From Salinarimonas ramus (GTDB taxonomy: Bacteria > Pseudomonadota > Alphaproteobacteria > Rhizobiales > Beijerinckiaceae), in the NCBI RefSeq assembly GCF_014645695.1, contig NZ_BMMF01000005.1, forward strand, positions 359,797 through 423,796: a stretch of 64,000 nucleotides of DNA. The letters run 5' to 3'. The notes under the pieces were generated by a model. The model did no database searches. It had not been told where the DNA came from and worked only from the letters and a program-made list of their open reading frames with translations. The position numbers and the translations under genes were made by a program. Positions 29,473 to 39,000 of this stretch are shown here, one piece after another; position 1 is the first letter of the stretch, and each line of letters starts with the position of its first letter.

Positions 29473-29619
29473 TTGCCGACCCTGTTCCGTTTCGTCGTCC
29501 TGATCGGCCTCCTCGCGGGCCTCGTCTATGCCGGCATGTGGGCGCTCGCGCTCTTCGTCGAGCCGGAGATCCGCGAGATCTCGACGACGGTGCCGCCCTC
29601 GCGGCTCGCCCCGCGATGA
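29473..29619 (+). CDS. Small single-pass membrane protein coupled to xerD
   Basis: A 48-aa protein starting at TTG: MPTLFRFVVLIGLLAGLVYA followed by GMWALALFVEPEIREI and a short polar tail. The hydrophobic stretch of about 25 residues is a single membrane span. The stop overlaps the xerD start (ATGA), so it is likely translated with it. A short protein of this kind is common ahead of xerD in related alphaproteobacteria; its role is unknown. The start is uncertain because the frame is open upstream to 29389. Confidence 0.6.
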   Translation: MPTLFRFVVLIGLLAGLVYAGMWALALFVEPEIREISTTVPPSRLAPR

Positions 29620-30605
29620 GCGCGCGCCCCGCCGCGACGCGCCGCAAGGCGGGCGATTGGCGGCTCGTCGGGCTCTTTCTCGACATGCTCGCTGCCGAGC
29701 GCGGCGCCGCGCGAAACACGCTCGACGCCTATTCCCGCGATCTCGACGATTATCTCGATTATCTCGCGCAGACCGGCACCGCCGCGATCGAGGCGCGGGC
29801 GGAGACGATCCGCGGCTTCCTCGCCTCCATCGCCGAGCGCGGGCTCGCGGCGTCGTCGAGCGCGCGGCGGCTCTCGGCGGTGCGGCAGTTCCACGCCTTC
29901 CTCCTCGCCGACGGGCACGCGGCGCACGATCCGACGGCGGCGGTGGACGGCCCCAAGCTCGCCCGCGGCCTGCCGAAGACGCTCTCGATCGACGAGGTCG
30001 ACCGGCTGCTCGCCGTCGCGAGCGAGGCCGCGGAGCGCGCCGACGCGACGCCCAAGGAGCGGCTGCGAGGCTTGCGCATGCGCTGCCTGCTGGAATTCCT
30101 CTACGCCACGGGGCTGCGCGTCTCCGAGCTCGTCGCGCTTCCGCGCAATGCCGCGCGCGCCCGCGAGCGCGCCATCGTGGTGCGCGGCAAGGGCAACAAG
30201 GAGCGGCTCGTCCCGGTCACGGAACCGGCGCGGGCGGCGGCGCAGGATTATCTCGCCGCGCTCGAGGAGGCGGGGGCCGCGGGGCCGTGGCTGTTCCCGG
30301 CGGACAGCGAGAGCGGGCACCTCACCCGCCAGGCCTTCGCCCGCGACCTCAAAGCGCTCGCCGGCGCCGCCGGAATCCCGGCGCGGCTGGTCAGCCCGCA
30401 CGTGCTGCGCCACGCCTTCGCCAGCCACCTCCTGCAGAACGGCGCGGATCTGCGCGTCATCCAGGAGCTGCTCGGCCACGCCGACATCGCCACGACGCAG
30501 ATCTACACCCACGTGCTCGACGAGCGCGTCGCGGCGATGGTGCGCGACCTGCACCCGTTGGCGGATGCGCGGCCGGAGGCGGCTACACGGGAAGCGGAGG
30601 AGTAG
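29616..30605 (+). CDS. xerD: Tyrosine recombinase XerD
   Basis: A 329-aa site-specific recombinase that resolves chromosome dimers at dif with XerC. It has an N-terminal SAM-like core-binding domain (about 15-105) and a catalytic domain with ATGLRVSELV (first Arg near 167), GKGNKERLVP (Lys), HVLRHAFASHLL (H-x-x-R near 262-265), LGHADIATTQIYTHV (His and the nucleophilic Tyr near 296). All catalytic residues are present. XerD is chosen over XerC from the overall match and the small upstream gene; no phage genes are nearby. Confidence 0.92.
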   Translation: MSARPAATRRKAGDWRLVGLFLDMLAAERGAARNTLDAYSRDLDDYLDYLAQTGTAAIEARAETIRGFLASIAERGLAASSSARRLSAVRQFHAFLLADGHAAHDPTAAVDGPKLARGLPKTLSIDEVDRLLAVASEAAERADATPKERLRGLRMRCLLEFLYATGLRVSELVALPRNAARARERAIVVRGKGNKERLVPVTEPARAAAQDYLAALEEAGAAGPWLFPADSESGHLTRQAFARDLKALAGAAGIPARLVSPHVLRHAFASHLLQNGADLRVIQELLGHADIATTQIYTHVLDERVAAMVRDLHPLADARPEAATREAEE

Positions 30606-30619
30606 TGCGGGGTAAGGTG

Positions 30620-30735
30620 GGAGAGACCGCCGATCGGGCGGCCCGCCCCCTCCCCACCCTCCGACCCTCGGGTCGTCGTCCTCCCCTGCGGGGAGGAGGC
30701 GCTCGTATCCTGCGGGGAGGGGGTGCTCGTTTCGT
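30620..30735. repeat. GC-rich hairpin cluster between convergent xerD and pgm
   Basis: Contains GACCCTCGGGTC (30663-30674) and a CCTCCCC/GGGGAGG stem (30680-30696), then a second partial copy of the TGCGGGGAGG unit at 30711-30720. It resembles the other intergenic repeats of this window in composition and may end transcription from both sides. Confidence 0.45.
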
Positions 30736-30738
30736 CTC

Positions 30739-32376
30739 TCAGGTGATCACGCTGGGCTCGGCGCGGCCGGTGCGGGGCTCGATCTCGGCCACGGCGCGGG
30801 CCGCGGCGACGACCTCCGCCAGCGCGTCCGCGACGTCGAGGTCGTGGCGGCCGTCGGCCGGCTCGTAGCGCTCGAGATAGACCCGCAGCGTCGCCCCCGC
30901 CGTGCCGGTGCCCGACAGGCGGAAGACGGCGCGGCCGCCATTGGCGAAGTAGATGCGGATGCCCTGGCTCTCCGCCACCGAGCCGTCAACCGGATCGGTG
31001 TAGGCGAAGTCGTCGGCGGCCTCGATGCGCAAGCCGGCGGCTTCGCTGCCGGGAAGCGCGGGCAGGCGCGCGCGCAGGTGCTCCATCAGCGCGGAGGCCG
31101 CCTCGGCGTCGACCTCCTCGTAATCGTGGCGCTGGTAATAGTCGCGGCCGTAGCGCGACCAGTGCGCGCGCACGAGGGCGTCGGCGCTTTCGCCCGTCTT
31201 CGCGAGAATGTTCAGCCAGAGCAGCACGGCCCACAGCCCGTCCTTCTCCCGCACGTGGAAGGAGCCGGTGCCGGCGCTCTCCTCGCCGCAGATCGAGATC
31301 ATGCCGGCGTCGAGGAGATTGGCGAAGTACTTCCAGCCGGTGGGCGTCTCGTAGGCCTCGACGCCGAGCGCCTCCGCCACGCGGTCCGCGGCGCGGCTCG
31401 TCGGCATGGAGCGGGCGACGCCTTTGACGCCGTCGGCATAGCCCGGCGCGAGATGCGCGTGAGCCGCGAGGATCGCCAGCGAATCGGAGGGCGTCACGAA
31501 CATGCCGGGCGCGACGATCATGTTGCGGTCGCCGTCGCCGTCCGACGCCGCGGCGAAGTCGAGCCGGTCGGGCCCGGTCATCAGCGATACCAGCTCCGCG
31601 TTGTGCACGGGGTTGGGGTCGGGATGGTGCCCGCCGAAATCTGGCAGCGGCGTGCCGTTGACGACCGTGCCCTCCGGCGCGCCCAGACGCTCCTCGAGGA
31701 TCGCCTTGGCGTAGGGTCCGGTGATGGCGCTCATCGCGTCGAAGCGCATGCGAAAGCCGCGGGCGAACAGGGCGGCAATGGCGTCGAGGTCGATGAACTG
31801 CGCCATCAGCTCGGCATAGTCCGCCACCGGATCGACGATCTCGACGAGCGTGTCGCCGACGCGCATCTCGCCCAGCGAGCCGAGGTCGAGGTCGGGCGTG
31901 CGGACGATGCGGTAGGCGTTCATCGTCTTGGTGCGGGCGTAGATCGCCTCGGTGACGCTCGCGGGCGCCGGGCCGCCGTGGGAGACGTTGAACTTGATGC
32001 CGAAATCGCCGTCGGGCCCGCCGGGATTGTGGCTCGCCGAGAGCACGATGCCGCCCGCCGCCCTGCGCTTGCGGATGAGCCCGGAGGCGGCCGGCGTCGA
32101 GAGCAGACCTTCCGCGCCGACGACGAGGCGCCCGACGCCGTTCGCCGCCGCCATGCGGATGATCGTCTGCACCACCTCGCGCACCAGATAGCGGCCGTCG
32201 CCGCCGACGACGAGGGTCGCGTTCGGCTTGTCCTCGACGCCGTCGAGGATCGCCTGCACGAAGGTCTCGACGTAATGCGGCCGGCGGTACGCCGCCGTCT
32301 TCTTGCGCAGCCCCGACGTGCCCGGCTTCTGGTCCTGGAAGGGGGTGGTCTCGACGGTCTCGACGGCGATGGTCAT
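30739..32376 (-). CDS. pgm: Alpha-D-glucose phosphate phosphoglucomutase
   Basis: A 545-aa phosphohexomutase that interconverts glucose 1-phosphate and glucose 6-phosphate, feeding glycogen, cyclic glucan and nucleotide-sugar synthesis. The active-site Ser loop is LSASHNPGGP (about 113), the Mg loop ASDGDGDRNM, the sugar loop CGEESAGTGSFHVREKDG, and a C-terminal phosphate-binding RLSGTGTAG. The opening PFQDQKPGTSGLRKK is standard. Upstream on the same strand lie a DUF2339 protein and an epimerase, so carbohydrate functions cluster here. Confidence 0.96.
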   Translation of the reverse strand: MTIAVETVETTPFQDQKPGTSGLRKKTAAYRRPHYVETFVQAILDGVEDKPNATLVVGGDGRYLVREVVQTIIRMAAANGVGRLVVGAEGLLSTPAASGLIRKRRAAGGIVLSASHNPGGPDGDFGIKFNVSHGGPAPASVTEAIYARTKTMNAYRIVRTPDLDLGSLGEMRVGDTLVEIVDPVADYAELMAQFIDLDAIAALFARGFRMRFDAMSAITGPYAKAILEERLGAPEGTVVNGTPLPDFGGHHPDPNPVHNAELVSLMTGPDRLDFAAASDGDGDRNMIVAPGMFVTPSDSLAILAAHAHLAPGYADGVKGVARSMPTSRAADRVAEALGVEAYETPTGWKYFANLLDAGMISICGEESAGTGSFHVREKDGLWAVLLWLNILAKTGESADALVRAHWSRYGRDYYQRHDYEEVDAEAASALMEHLRARLPALPGSEAAGLRIEAADDFAYTDPVDGSVAESQGIRIYFANGGRAVFRLSGTGTAGATLRVYLERYEPADGRHDLDVADALAEVVAAARAVAEIEPRTGRAEPSVIT

Positions 32377-32461
32377 GCGATCTCCCGTGGTGGGTTGCTC
32401 TTCGCGCGCAGCATAGCGATCACGGCGCGCGGTTCCATCCCTCGTGAACGCGCGCGAGCGC

Positions 32462-35194
32462 CTAATCGATCGGCGCGCCGCCCGCCGCCGCGGCGGGGCG
32501 CCGCGCGGCGAGACGCTGCCAGGCGAGCCCGATGCCCACGAGAGCGAGGCCCAGCCCGATGAAGGAGAGGGCGCGCATGACGCCCTCGAGGTTCGCGAGA
32601 TCGACGAGGAAGACCTTCACCACCGCCGCCGCGAGGAAGGCGACGCCCACGAGGCGGGCGCGGCGCACGTCGCGCAGGAGGCCGTAGGCCAGCGCCGCCA
32701 GCGCCAGCGCGACGAGGGCGGCGGAATAGGCCCACATCTCGCCCTCGGTCGGTACTCGATCGATGCCGATCTGCGCGCCCTGCGCCGCGTGGCGGATGGC
32801 GAGCGCGATCCAGGCGCTGCCGAGCGCCAACGCGAGCCAGCCGGCGGCCTCGACGAACCAGGCGGGACGCACGGCGCGCGCCGCGCGAGCGAGGATCGCC
32901 GCGAGGATCGCCGGGAGCGCGTAGGCGAGGGCGAGATCGTTGAGGAGGGGCGCTCCCGCGATCGCATCGTCGGTCACGAGCGGGTTTGCCGCATAGGCGA
33001 GGCCGAAGACGACGAAGGCCATGGAGAGCGCCGCGAAGGCGAGGCTCGCGACGCCCGTCACCGTGTCGCGCCGAGCGAGGTCGAGGCGCGTTGCGAGAAC
33101 CGAGAAGGCGAGGGAGGCGGTGGCGAGGAGCCCCATCTCCACGTGGCTCGTGGTCTCGGCCAGGGGATCGCCGCCGTGGAGCGCATGGCGGATCTGGAAG
33201 AACACGAGGAAGGCGCCGAAGACGAAGGCGAGGCTCTCGGAAAAGCGCGAGATCCCGTCCCGGCGGGTGCGGTCGAGGAGGCGCGCGGCCAGCGCGAAGG
33301 CCACGGCCGGCACGCCGTAGCCGACGAGGAGCCAGTTGAGCAGGATCGTGCGGCCGGGATCATCCGCGACGGTCGGATCCTCCACGAGGCGCATCAGGAC
33401 GACGAAGCCGAGCACGCCGACGGCCCAGCGCAGCGTCGGGATGCGCGTGCGGTCCGCGACCCACGCGCTTCCCGCCGCCGAGAGCGCCAGCGCGACCGTG
33501 AGGAGGCCGCGATCGAGCGTGAAGACGAGGCCGGCGGAGAGCGCGGCGAGGGCGGCGGCCGCGGCGCCGGCGAGCAGGAGACGTCCGGGCGTCTCGCCGT
33601 CCTCGGCCCCGACGAGCGGCTGCAGGCGCACGGCGAGCGCGGTGTAGGCGACGGCGAGCGCCGCGGCGCCCAGCGTGAAGGGCAGGGCCGGCGCGGCGTC
33701 GAGGCTGCGGAATTCGTCGGTGAGCGCCCAGTAGATCGTCACGAGGACGAGGAGGGGCGTTCCCGACGCCGCGGCGGCGAGGGCGGCCGCGGGCAGGCGC
33801 AGGAGCGGCGTGCTGTGCAGGAGGCGCGCGCCCGCGGCGGCGGCGATGGCGAGGGCGGCGATCGCGCCGAAGGCGAGGAAGGTCTCGAGCGCCTCGGGCC
33901 AGAGCACGCGGGCGACGCCGCCCGGCACGACGCGGCGCGGCTCCTCCGCGATCTCGTAGGCCACGGGCCAGGTGACGAGGCTGCCGGCGACGATCCCCGC
34001 GGCGAGGAGCGCGGCGCCGGCGGCGGGAGCGTAGCGCACGGCGCAAGCGGTCAGGAGCGCGGCCATGGCGCCGGCGAAGGCGATGCGGGCCGTGGGTCCG
34101 ACGTCGCCGCTCGAGAGCGCCAGGACCGCGAGACCGGCGAAGCCGGCGAGGACGCCCGTCGCCACGCGGTCGAGGGACGGGCGCGGCGCGCGGTCGCGGC
34201 CGTAGGGCAGGGCGACGAAGGCGCCGGCGGCGAGCGCCGTCTGGACGAGGACGTGGACGAGCCCCGGCGCCGTGTCGCCGAAGGCGAGGACCGTGAGCAC
34301 GAGCGCCCACAGGCCGGCGCCGACGGCGGCGCCGATCGCCAGCCAGCGCCAGCGGCGCAGGCGCGCCACGCCGTAGGCGGCGATCGCCACGAAGGCGAGG
34401 TAGATCGGCAGCGGCCACAGGCTCGGATCCGCGCTCGAGACGAGGAGCGGCGCGGCGAAGCCGCCGAGCAGCCCGATCGCCGCGAGCGCCGGCCCGTGCA
34501 GGGCGGCGGCCAGCATGGTCGCGAGCGCGATGGCGCCGAGCAGCACGAAGGCGAGGGCGGGCCCGATGAAGCCGTAGAGCGCGAAGGCGGCGTAGACGAC
34601 GGCAAAGGCGGTGGTCGCGCCGGCCGCGGTCAGCGCGCCGGGCGCGTAGGCCGAGCCGAAGGCGGGGATCGGCGCCGTGCGCCGGCGCAGGACCTCGCCG
34701 CCGGCGATCAGGGCCGCCGCGAACAGCGCGCCGAGGAGGACGCGGGCGCCGGGCCCGAGCAACCCGGCTTCGATCGAGGCGCGCACGAGGAAGACGCCGC
34801 CGAGCGCCAGCGCCAGGCCGCCGATCCACACCGCCCAGCGCGTGCCGAATCGCTCCTCCAGCCCCTGCCGGGCGGCGATCGGCAGGTCGGCGGGCTCCTG
34901 CGGCATTTCGGGCGCCGTGTCGGCGGGAGCGTCGGAAGCGTGCTCGGGCTCGGGAGGCGCCTGCTCTTCCACCGCCGGCGGCGTCTCGACGGCCGTCTCC
35001 ACCGGCGTCGGCGCGGAGGCGGGCGGCGGTTCGCGCCGAAGCTGGACGAGGGCGCTCTCCGCGAGCCGGAGGCGGCTCTCCAGCGCCCGCACCCGCTGGC
35101 GGGTGTTGTAGGCCATCACGAAGGCGACGATGGCGAGGATCGGCAGGGCCAGGATCGCGAGCCCGATCAGGATGAACAGGATCTCGTCGTCCAT
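32462..35194 (-). CDS. DUF2339 multi-pass membrane protein
   Basis: A 910-aa protein: an N-terminal helix (LFILIGLAILALPILAIVAFVM), a coiled segment, a Pro/Glu-rich linker (about 60-115), then a very long array of some two dozen hydrophobic segments. The short conserved ERFGTRWAVWIGGLALALGG at the array start is characteristic of DUF2339. The function of this family is unknown; a transport or envelope role is a guess. The ATG at 35194 is chosen because the first helix begins at once. It follows the epimerase gene by 85 bases and precedes pgm by 85 bases. Confidence 0.85.
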   Translation of the reverse strand: MDDEILFILIGLAILALPILAIVAFVMAYNTRQRVRALESRLRLAESALVQLRREPPPASAPTPVETAVETPPAVEEQAPPEPEHASDAPADTAPEMPQEPADLPIAARQGLEERFGTRWAVWIGGLALALGGVFLVRASIEAGLLGPGARVLLGALFAAALIAGGEVLRRRTAPIPAFGSAYAPGALTAAGATTAFAVVYAAFALYGFIGPALAFVLLGAIALATMLAAALHGPALAAIGLLGGFAAPLLVSSADPSLWPLPIYLAFVAIAAYGVARLRRWRWLAIGAAVGAGLWALVLTVLAFGDTAPGLVHVLVQTALAAGAFVALPYGRDRAPRPSLDRVATGVLAGFAGLAVLALSSGDVGPTARIAFAGAMAALLTACAVRYAPAAGAALLAAGIVAGSLVTWPVAYEIAEEPRRVVPGGVARVLWPEALETFLAFGAIAALAIAAAAGARLLHSTPLLRLPAAALAAAASGTPLLVLVTIYWALTDEFRSLDAAPALPFTLGAAALAVAYTALAVRLQPLVGAEDGETPGRLLLAGAAAAALAALSAGLVFTLDRGLLTVALALSAAGSAWVADRTRIPTLRWAVGVLGFVVLMRLVEDPTVADDPGRTILLNWLLVGYGVPAVAFALAARLLDRTRRDGISRFSESLAFVFGAFLVFFQIRHALHGGDPLAETTSHVEMGLLATASLAFSVLATRLDLARRDTVTGVASLAFAALSMAFVVFGLAYAANPLVTDDAIAGAPLLNDLALAYALPAILAAILARAARAVRPAWFVEAAGWLALALGSAWIALAIRHAAQGAQIGIDRVPTEGEMWAYSAALVALALAALAYGLLRDVRRARLVGVAFLAAAVVKVFLVDLANLEGVMRALSFIGLGLALVGIGLAWQRLAARRPAAAAGGAPID

Positions 35195-35279
35195 CGCCCG
35201 CCCCCAAGTGACCGCGCCGAGCCGACCTCGCTCCCTGCCGGCCGGGGCCACGCTTACCGCAAGATCGCCCGGCGCGCCA

Positions 35280-36323
35280 TCAGGTCGCAGGCGAGCGATA
35301 ATGCTCCCGGTACCAGGCGACGAAGCGGCGAACGCCCTCCTCCACCGGCGTCGCCGGGCGATAGCCGGTCAGCGCCTCGAGCAGATCGGCCTTCGCGAAG
35401 GTCGCGACGACATCGCCCTTCTGCATGGGCAGGAGCGTGCGCTTCGCCTCGACGCCGAGCGACGCCTCGATGGTCTCGATGAAGGGGAGGAGCCCCACGG
35501 GCTGGCCGCCGCCGATGTTGACCACGCGCCAGGGTGCGGCCGGCGAGAGCGAATCGCCCTCGGTCACGGGCTCGCCTTCCCGGGGCGCGACGTCGATCAG
35601 CCGCACGATGGCCTCGACGAGGTCGTCGATATAGGTGAAGTCGCGCTGCATCGCGCCCTCGCCGTAGACCTCGATGGGTCGGCCCTCCAGGATCGCGTGC
35701 ACGAACTTGAAGAGCGCCATGTCCGGCCGGCCCCAGGGGCCGTAGACGGTGAAGAAGCGGAAGGCGGTGGTGGGCACCTTCCACAGGTGGGCATAGGCGT
35801 GCGTCATCTCCTCCGCCGCCTTCTTGGTCGCGGCGTAGAGGGTGAGCGGGTGGTCGGCGTGGTCGCGCTCCCCGAAGGGCATGGCCGTGTTGGCGCCGTA
35901 GACCGAGCTGGTCGAGGCCAGGAGGAAATGCGCGGGCGCGTGCCGGCGCACGCCCTCCATGACGTTGAAGGTCCCCGTGAGGTTGGCGTCGACATAGGCG
36001 CGCGGGTTGTCGAGGGAATAGCGCACCCCGGCTTGCGCAGCCAGGTGGACGACGACGTCCGGCCTCGCGTCGTCGAAGGCGCGGGCGATGGCCGCCTCGT
36101 CCTCCAGCATGATCTCGTGGGCCACGAAGGCGTTGGAGCGGCGAAGGCGCGCGTGTCGCGCCTGCTTCAGCGCGACGTCGTAATAGGGCGTCATGCCGTC
36201 GATGCCGGTGACGAGCCAGCCCTCCGCCAGGAGGCGTGCGGCGACGTGGTAGCCGATGAAGCCGGCGGTGCCGGTGACGAGAGCTCTGCGGGGCGTCTGC
36301 GACGAGCCGGTCGTGAGGGACAT
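35280..36323 (-). CDS. NAD-dependent nucleotide-sugar epimerase (UDP-glucuronate 4-epimerase type)
   Basis: A 347-aa extended short-chain dehydrogenase. The NAD loop is [13 protein letters not shown] (about 16-28), the active-site pattern has Ser in ASTSSVYG and YAATKKA (Y-x-x-x-K), and [18 protein letters not shown] is the substrate loop typical of UDP-glucuronate 4-epimerases (LspL/CapI type). The enzyme would supply UDP-galacturonate for lipopolysaccharide or capsule. No glycosyltransferase cluster surrounds it. Confidence 0.88.
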   Translation of the reverse strand: MSLTTGSSQTPRRALVTGTAGFIGYHVAARLLAEGWLVTGIDGMTPYYDVALKQARHARLRRSNAFVAHEIMLEDEAAIARAFDDARPDVVVHLAAQAGVRYSLDNPRAYVDANLTGTFNVMEGVRRHAPAHFLLASTSSVYGANTAMPFGERDHADHPLTLYAATKKAAEEMTHAYAHLWKVPTTAFRFFTVYGPWGRPDMALFKFVHAILEGRPIEVYGEGAMQRDFTYIDDLVEAIVRLIDVAPREGEPVTEGDSLSPAAPWRVVNIGGGQPVGLLPFIETIEASLGVEAKRTLLPMQKGDVVATFAKADLLEALTGYRPATPVEEGVRRFVAWYREHYRSPAT

Positions 36324-36771
36324 GGGACGGCGCCTCCTTGCGAGCGGGTCGATAGCCCGTCCGCACCGCAGTCACAACGCACGAGGCCGCGGAAGGGGGC
36401 CCGTGAAGGTGCGTGCGTCGCCGCGGCATCCTGCGTCCGGGGGCTGTTTCACGGGAAACAGGCGGTCCTTTCCGCATGCCGCGTGGCGGGCGCCCGCTTT
36501 CCGCCACACCGGCGCGCGACGAAGCCGCCGAGCGGGGATTCGCCGTCTTTCGCGGCGGCGTGATGGCCGCGGAACGCTCTCGCATGGCCGCGCGTCATGT
36601 CCGTCACCCGTTCTCCACACCGTGTGACGAATGCGACGGCGGACCTCCCCCGGGGCGAACGTCAACCTGGACGTAACCGATGTTAGGGTGCAAATGAAAA
36701 CGAAGCGGCTCGCGCGTACGCGTTCAGGCGAAAAGCCGATATCATGACCGGTCCCGGAGAGACGTCGCATC
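36324..36771. promoter_or_regulatory. 448-base divergent intergenic region
   Basis: Lies between the epimerase (leftward) and the penicillin-binding protein (rightward). It contains the parS-like palindrome at 36445-36460 and a less GC-rich stretch at about 36660-36745 that probably carries the promoter for the penicillin-binding protein. I see no convincing gene in either strand. Confidence 0.5.
36445..36460. promoter_or_regulatory. Degenerate parS site 4
   Basis: TGTTTCACGGGAAACA, which differs from the 16-base parS consensus only by one central T-to-G change. It matches the outer bases better than the other three sites. It lies about 20 kb from parB in a gene-free region. Confidence 0.6.
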
Positions 36772-39000
36772 ATGTCTGACGCGTTCACCGCCCTCGCCGC
36801 GCTCGTCGCGCTCGGCACGCCGCTCGTCGCCGGGCCGGTGGGCGTCGTCGACGCCGATCCGGTCATCGCGCTGCACGGCACCGCCGAGGCCGGCGCCTCG
36901 CGCTCCATCGAGATCGCCTATCGCGACGGCGAGACCGCCGGGCGCCTCGGCGTCGATCGCGCCACCGTGCGCTTCGAGGACCTGCCGGAGGACTTCGTGC
37001 AGGCCCTCGTCGCCGTCGAGGACGCGAGCTTCGAGCGCCACATGGGCCTCGATCCCGCCGGCATCGGCCGCGCGGTCGTCGGCGCGCTCGGCGGTCGATC
37101 GGATGCGGGCGGCGGCTCCAGCCTGACGCAGCAGCTCGCGAAGAATGCGCTGGTGGGCGATTCCGCCACGCTCGAGCGGAAGGTCGCCGAGGCGATCGCC
37201 GCCGTCATGACCGAGAGCGTCGCGACGAAGGAGGAGATCCTCGAGAGCTACGCCAACGCCGTCTATTTCGGCCGGCGCTCGGACGGCGCCGCGAATGCCG
37301 CGCAGAACTGGTTCGGACGCGACTGGGACGCCCTCGCTCTCTCCGAGAACGCCTTCCTGGCCGGCGTCCTGCGCGCGCCGTCGGGCCTCGACCCGCTGCG
37401 CAACGAGGAGCGCGCCCGCGCCCGTCGCGATCACGTGCTCGACCGCATGGCGGAGGTGGGCTTCATCACGCCGCAGCAGCGCGACGCCGCGCAGGCGGAG
37501 CCCATCGCCGTCGCGCCGCCCCCGCCCCCGCCTCAGGCGGGCCCCTCGCCGTCCGATCCGGATTACTGGGCCCTGTCCGAGGCGCGGCGCTTCATCGGCA
37601 TCGGCCCCTATCTCGATCAGCCGGAGGGCCGGCCCTTCGTCACGACGCTCGACGCCGAGGCGCAGGCCATCGCGCAGCGCGCCCTCGACGCCGTGCTCGA
37701 GCCGGTGAACCGCCGCCTGCCGGACGCGCCGCTCGGGCGTCTGCCGGAGCGCGCCCTCGATCGCGCCGCGAGCAACCCCGATTCGCTCTGGCTCGCCGCC
37801 GACCGCGTGGTCGCGCGCCTACCCGAGGGCGTCGTGCGCGTGATCGTCGGGCGCGACGGGCTGATCATCGAGCCGCGGGAGACCGTCGACACGACGGGCG
37901 CCACCCAGGCGGACGCCCCCGCCGCGCCGACGCCGCAGGTGCCCCGCGGCGCGGAGCTCGGCGACGTCTTCGCGCTCTTCCCCGACGGCGAGGTGCGTGG
38001 GCGCCCCCGCGTCCAGGGCGCGCTCGTCGCCATCGATCTGAATACGAACGAGCCCATCGCCTCCGTGGGCGGTACGCGCAGCTGGGCGAGCGGCTTCGAT
38101 CGTACCCGCGCGCAGCGCCAGCCGGGCTCCTCGTTCAAGCCCTTCGTGTGGCTCGCGGCCCTCGACGGCGGCGTGCGCCCGCAGGATTGGGTGCTCAACG
38201 GCCCCATCGCGGTCACCATCGGCACCGAGGTCTGGTCGCCGGGCAATTACGACGGCGGCGGCGGCAGCTACGTGCCCGTCTTCACGGCGCTCGAGCGCAG
38301 CTACAACCAGGTCGCCGCCCGCCTCGCCATGCATGTCGGCATGGAGGAGGTGCGCCGCGTCGCCGTCTCCGCGAGCCTCTATCCGCCGGACGAGCGCGGG
38401 CTGCTCTTCCCCTCGGCCTCCATCGGCGCCGTGGAGACCTCGCCCTATCGCATGGCACTCGCCATGGCGAACCTCGATCCGCGCCGCAGCGACATTTCGA
38501 GCCGCGAGAACCTCGAGGCGCTGGAGAGCATGATGCGCGGCGTCGTCGTGCGCGGCACCGCCGCGGGCGCCTTCGCCAACGGTCCTTCGGGCGTCATCGG
38601 CAAGACCGGTACGTCGCAGGAGCATCGCGACAACTGGTTCGTCGGCCGCACGGGCGACATCGCCTTCGCCGTCTGGATCGGCCGCGACGACGACGATCCG
38701 CTGCCCTCCATCAACGGCCGACGCGCCACCGGCGGCTCCTTCGCGGCACCCATCGCGGCCTCCTTCATCCGCGACGCGCGGGCGGCGGGCATCATCTCCG
38801 AGGAGATCGAGACCTCGCTCTTCGCCCGCGAGGAGGCGCCCTACTGGATCGAGCCCGAGCAGCCGCAGCCCGAGCCGCAGCCCGATCCGCGCGGCGGCGG
38901 CTGGTGGGCCGGCGGCGGTGGCGGCTGGAACGGCCAGCGCTCGGATCCCTATGCCGGCGCGGCGCCGGCCGATGCATGGAGGCCGGGTTGGGCCCAATGA
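36772..39000 (+). CDS. Bifunctional penicillin-binding protein, class A (PBP1-type)
   Basis: A 742-aa peptidoglycan synthase. A weak Ala-rich N-terminal anchor is followed by the GT51 glycosyltransferase with AVEDASFERHMG (catalytic Glu near 83) and GGSSLTQQLAKN, then the transpeptidase with GSSFKPF (Ser near 452), SYN (near 509) and KTGTS (near 610). The C-terminus is a Pro/Gln- and Gly/Trp-rich tail. It is shorter than E. coli PBP1a, and its transmembrane anchor is unusually poor in bulky residues. Its stop overlaps the next gene by 4 bases, coupling it to an unrecognised secreted protein. Confidence 0.93.
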   Translation: MSDAFTALAALVALGTPLVAGPVGVVDADPVIALHGTAEAGASRSIEIAYRDGETAGRLGVDRATVRFEDLPEDFVQALVAVEDASFERHMGLDPAGIGRAVVGALGGRSDAGGGSSLTQQLAKNALVGDSATLERKVAEAIAAVMTESVATKEEILESYANAVYFGRRSDGAANAAQNWFGRDWDALALSENAFLAGVLRAPSGLDPLRNEERARARRDHVLDRMAEVGFITPQQRDAAQAEPIAVAPPPPPPQAGPSPSDPDYWALSEARRFIGIGPYLDQPEGRPFVTTLDAEAQAIAQRALDAVLEPVNRRLPDAPLGRLPERALDRAASNPDSLWLAADRVVARLPEGVVRVIVGRDGLIIEPRETVDTTGATQADAPAAPTPQVPRGAELGDVFALFPDGEVRGRPRVQGALVAIDLNTNEPIASVGGTRSWASGFDRTRAQRQPGSSFKPFVWLAALDGGVRPQDWVLNGPIAVTIGTEVWSPGNYDGGGGSYVPVFTALERSYNQVAARLAMHVGMEEVRRVAVSASLYPPDERGLLFPSASIGAVETSPYRMALAMANLDPRRSDISSRENLEALESMMRGVVVRGTAAGAFANGPSGVIGKTGTSQEHRDNWFVGRTGDIAFAVWIGRDDDDPLPSINGRRATGGSFAAPIAASFIRDARAAGIISEEIETSLFAREEAPYWIEPEQPQPEPQPDPRGGGWWAGGGGGWNGQRSDPYAGAAPADAWRPGWAQ

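Noticed and set aside
32444-35482. A 1012-codon antisense frame opposite the DUF2339 gene
   Set aside because: Charged, low-complexity Arg/Glu/Gly/Ala product typical of the complementary strand of a GC-rich, hydrophobic coding region; no recognisable domain. Other long antisense frames, such as 10237-13077 and 18523-20733, were discarded for the same reason.
36372-36908. Leftward 178-codon frame in the gap before the penicillin-binding protein
   Set aside because: Overlaps the PBP start, has an Arg-rich random composition and no family match.
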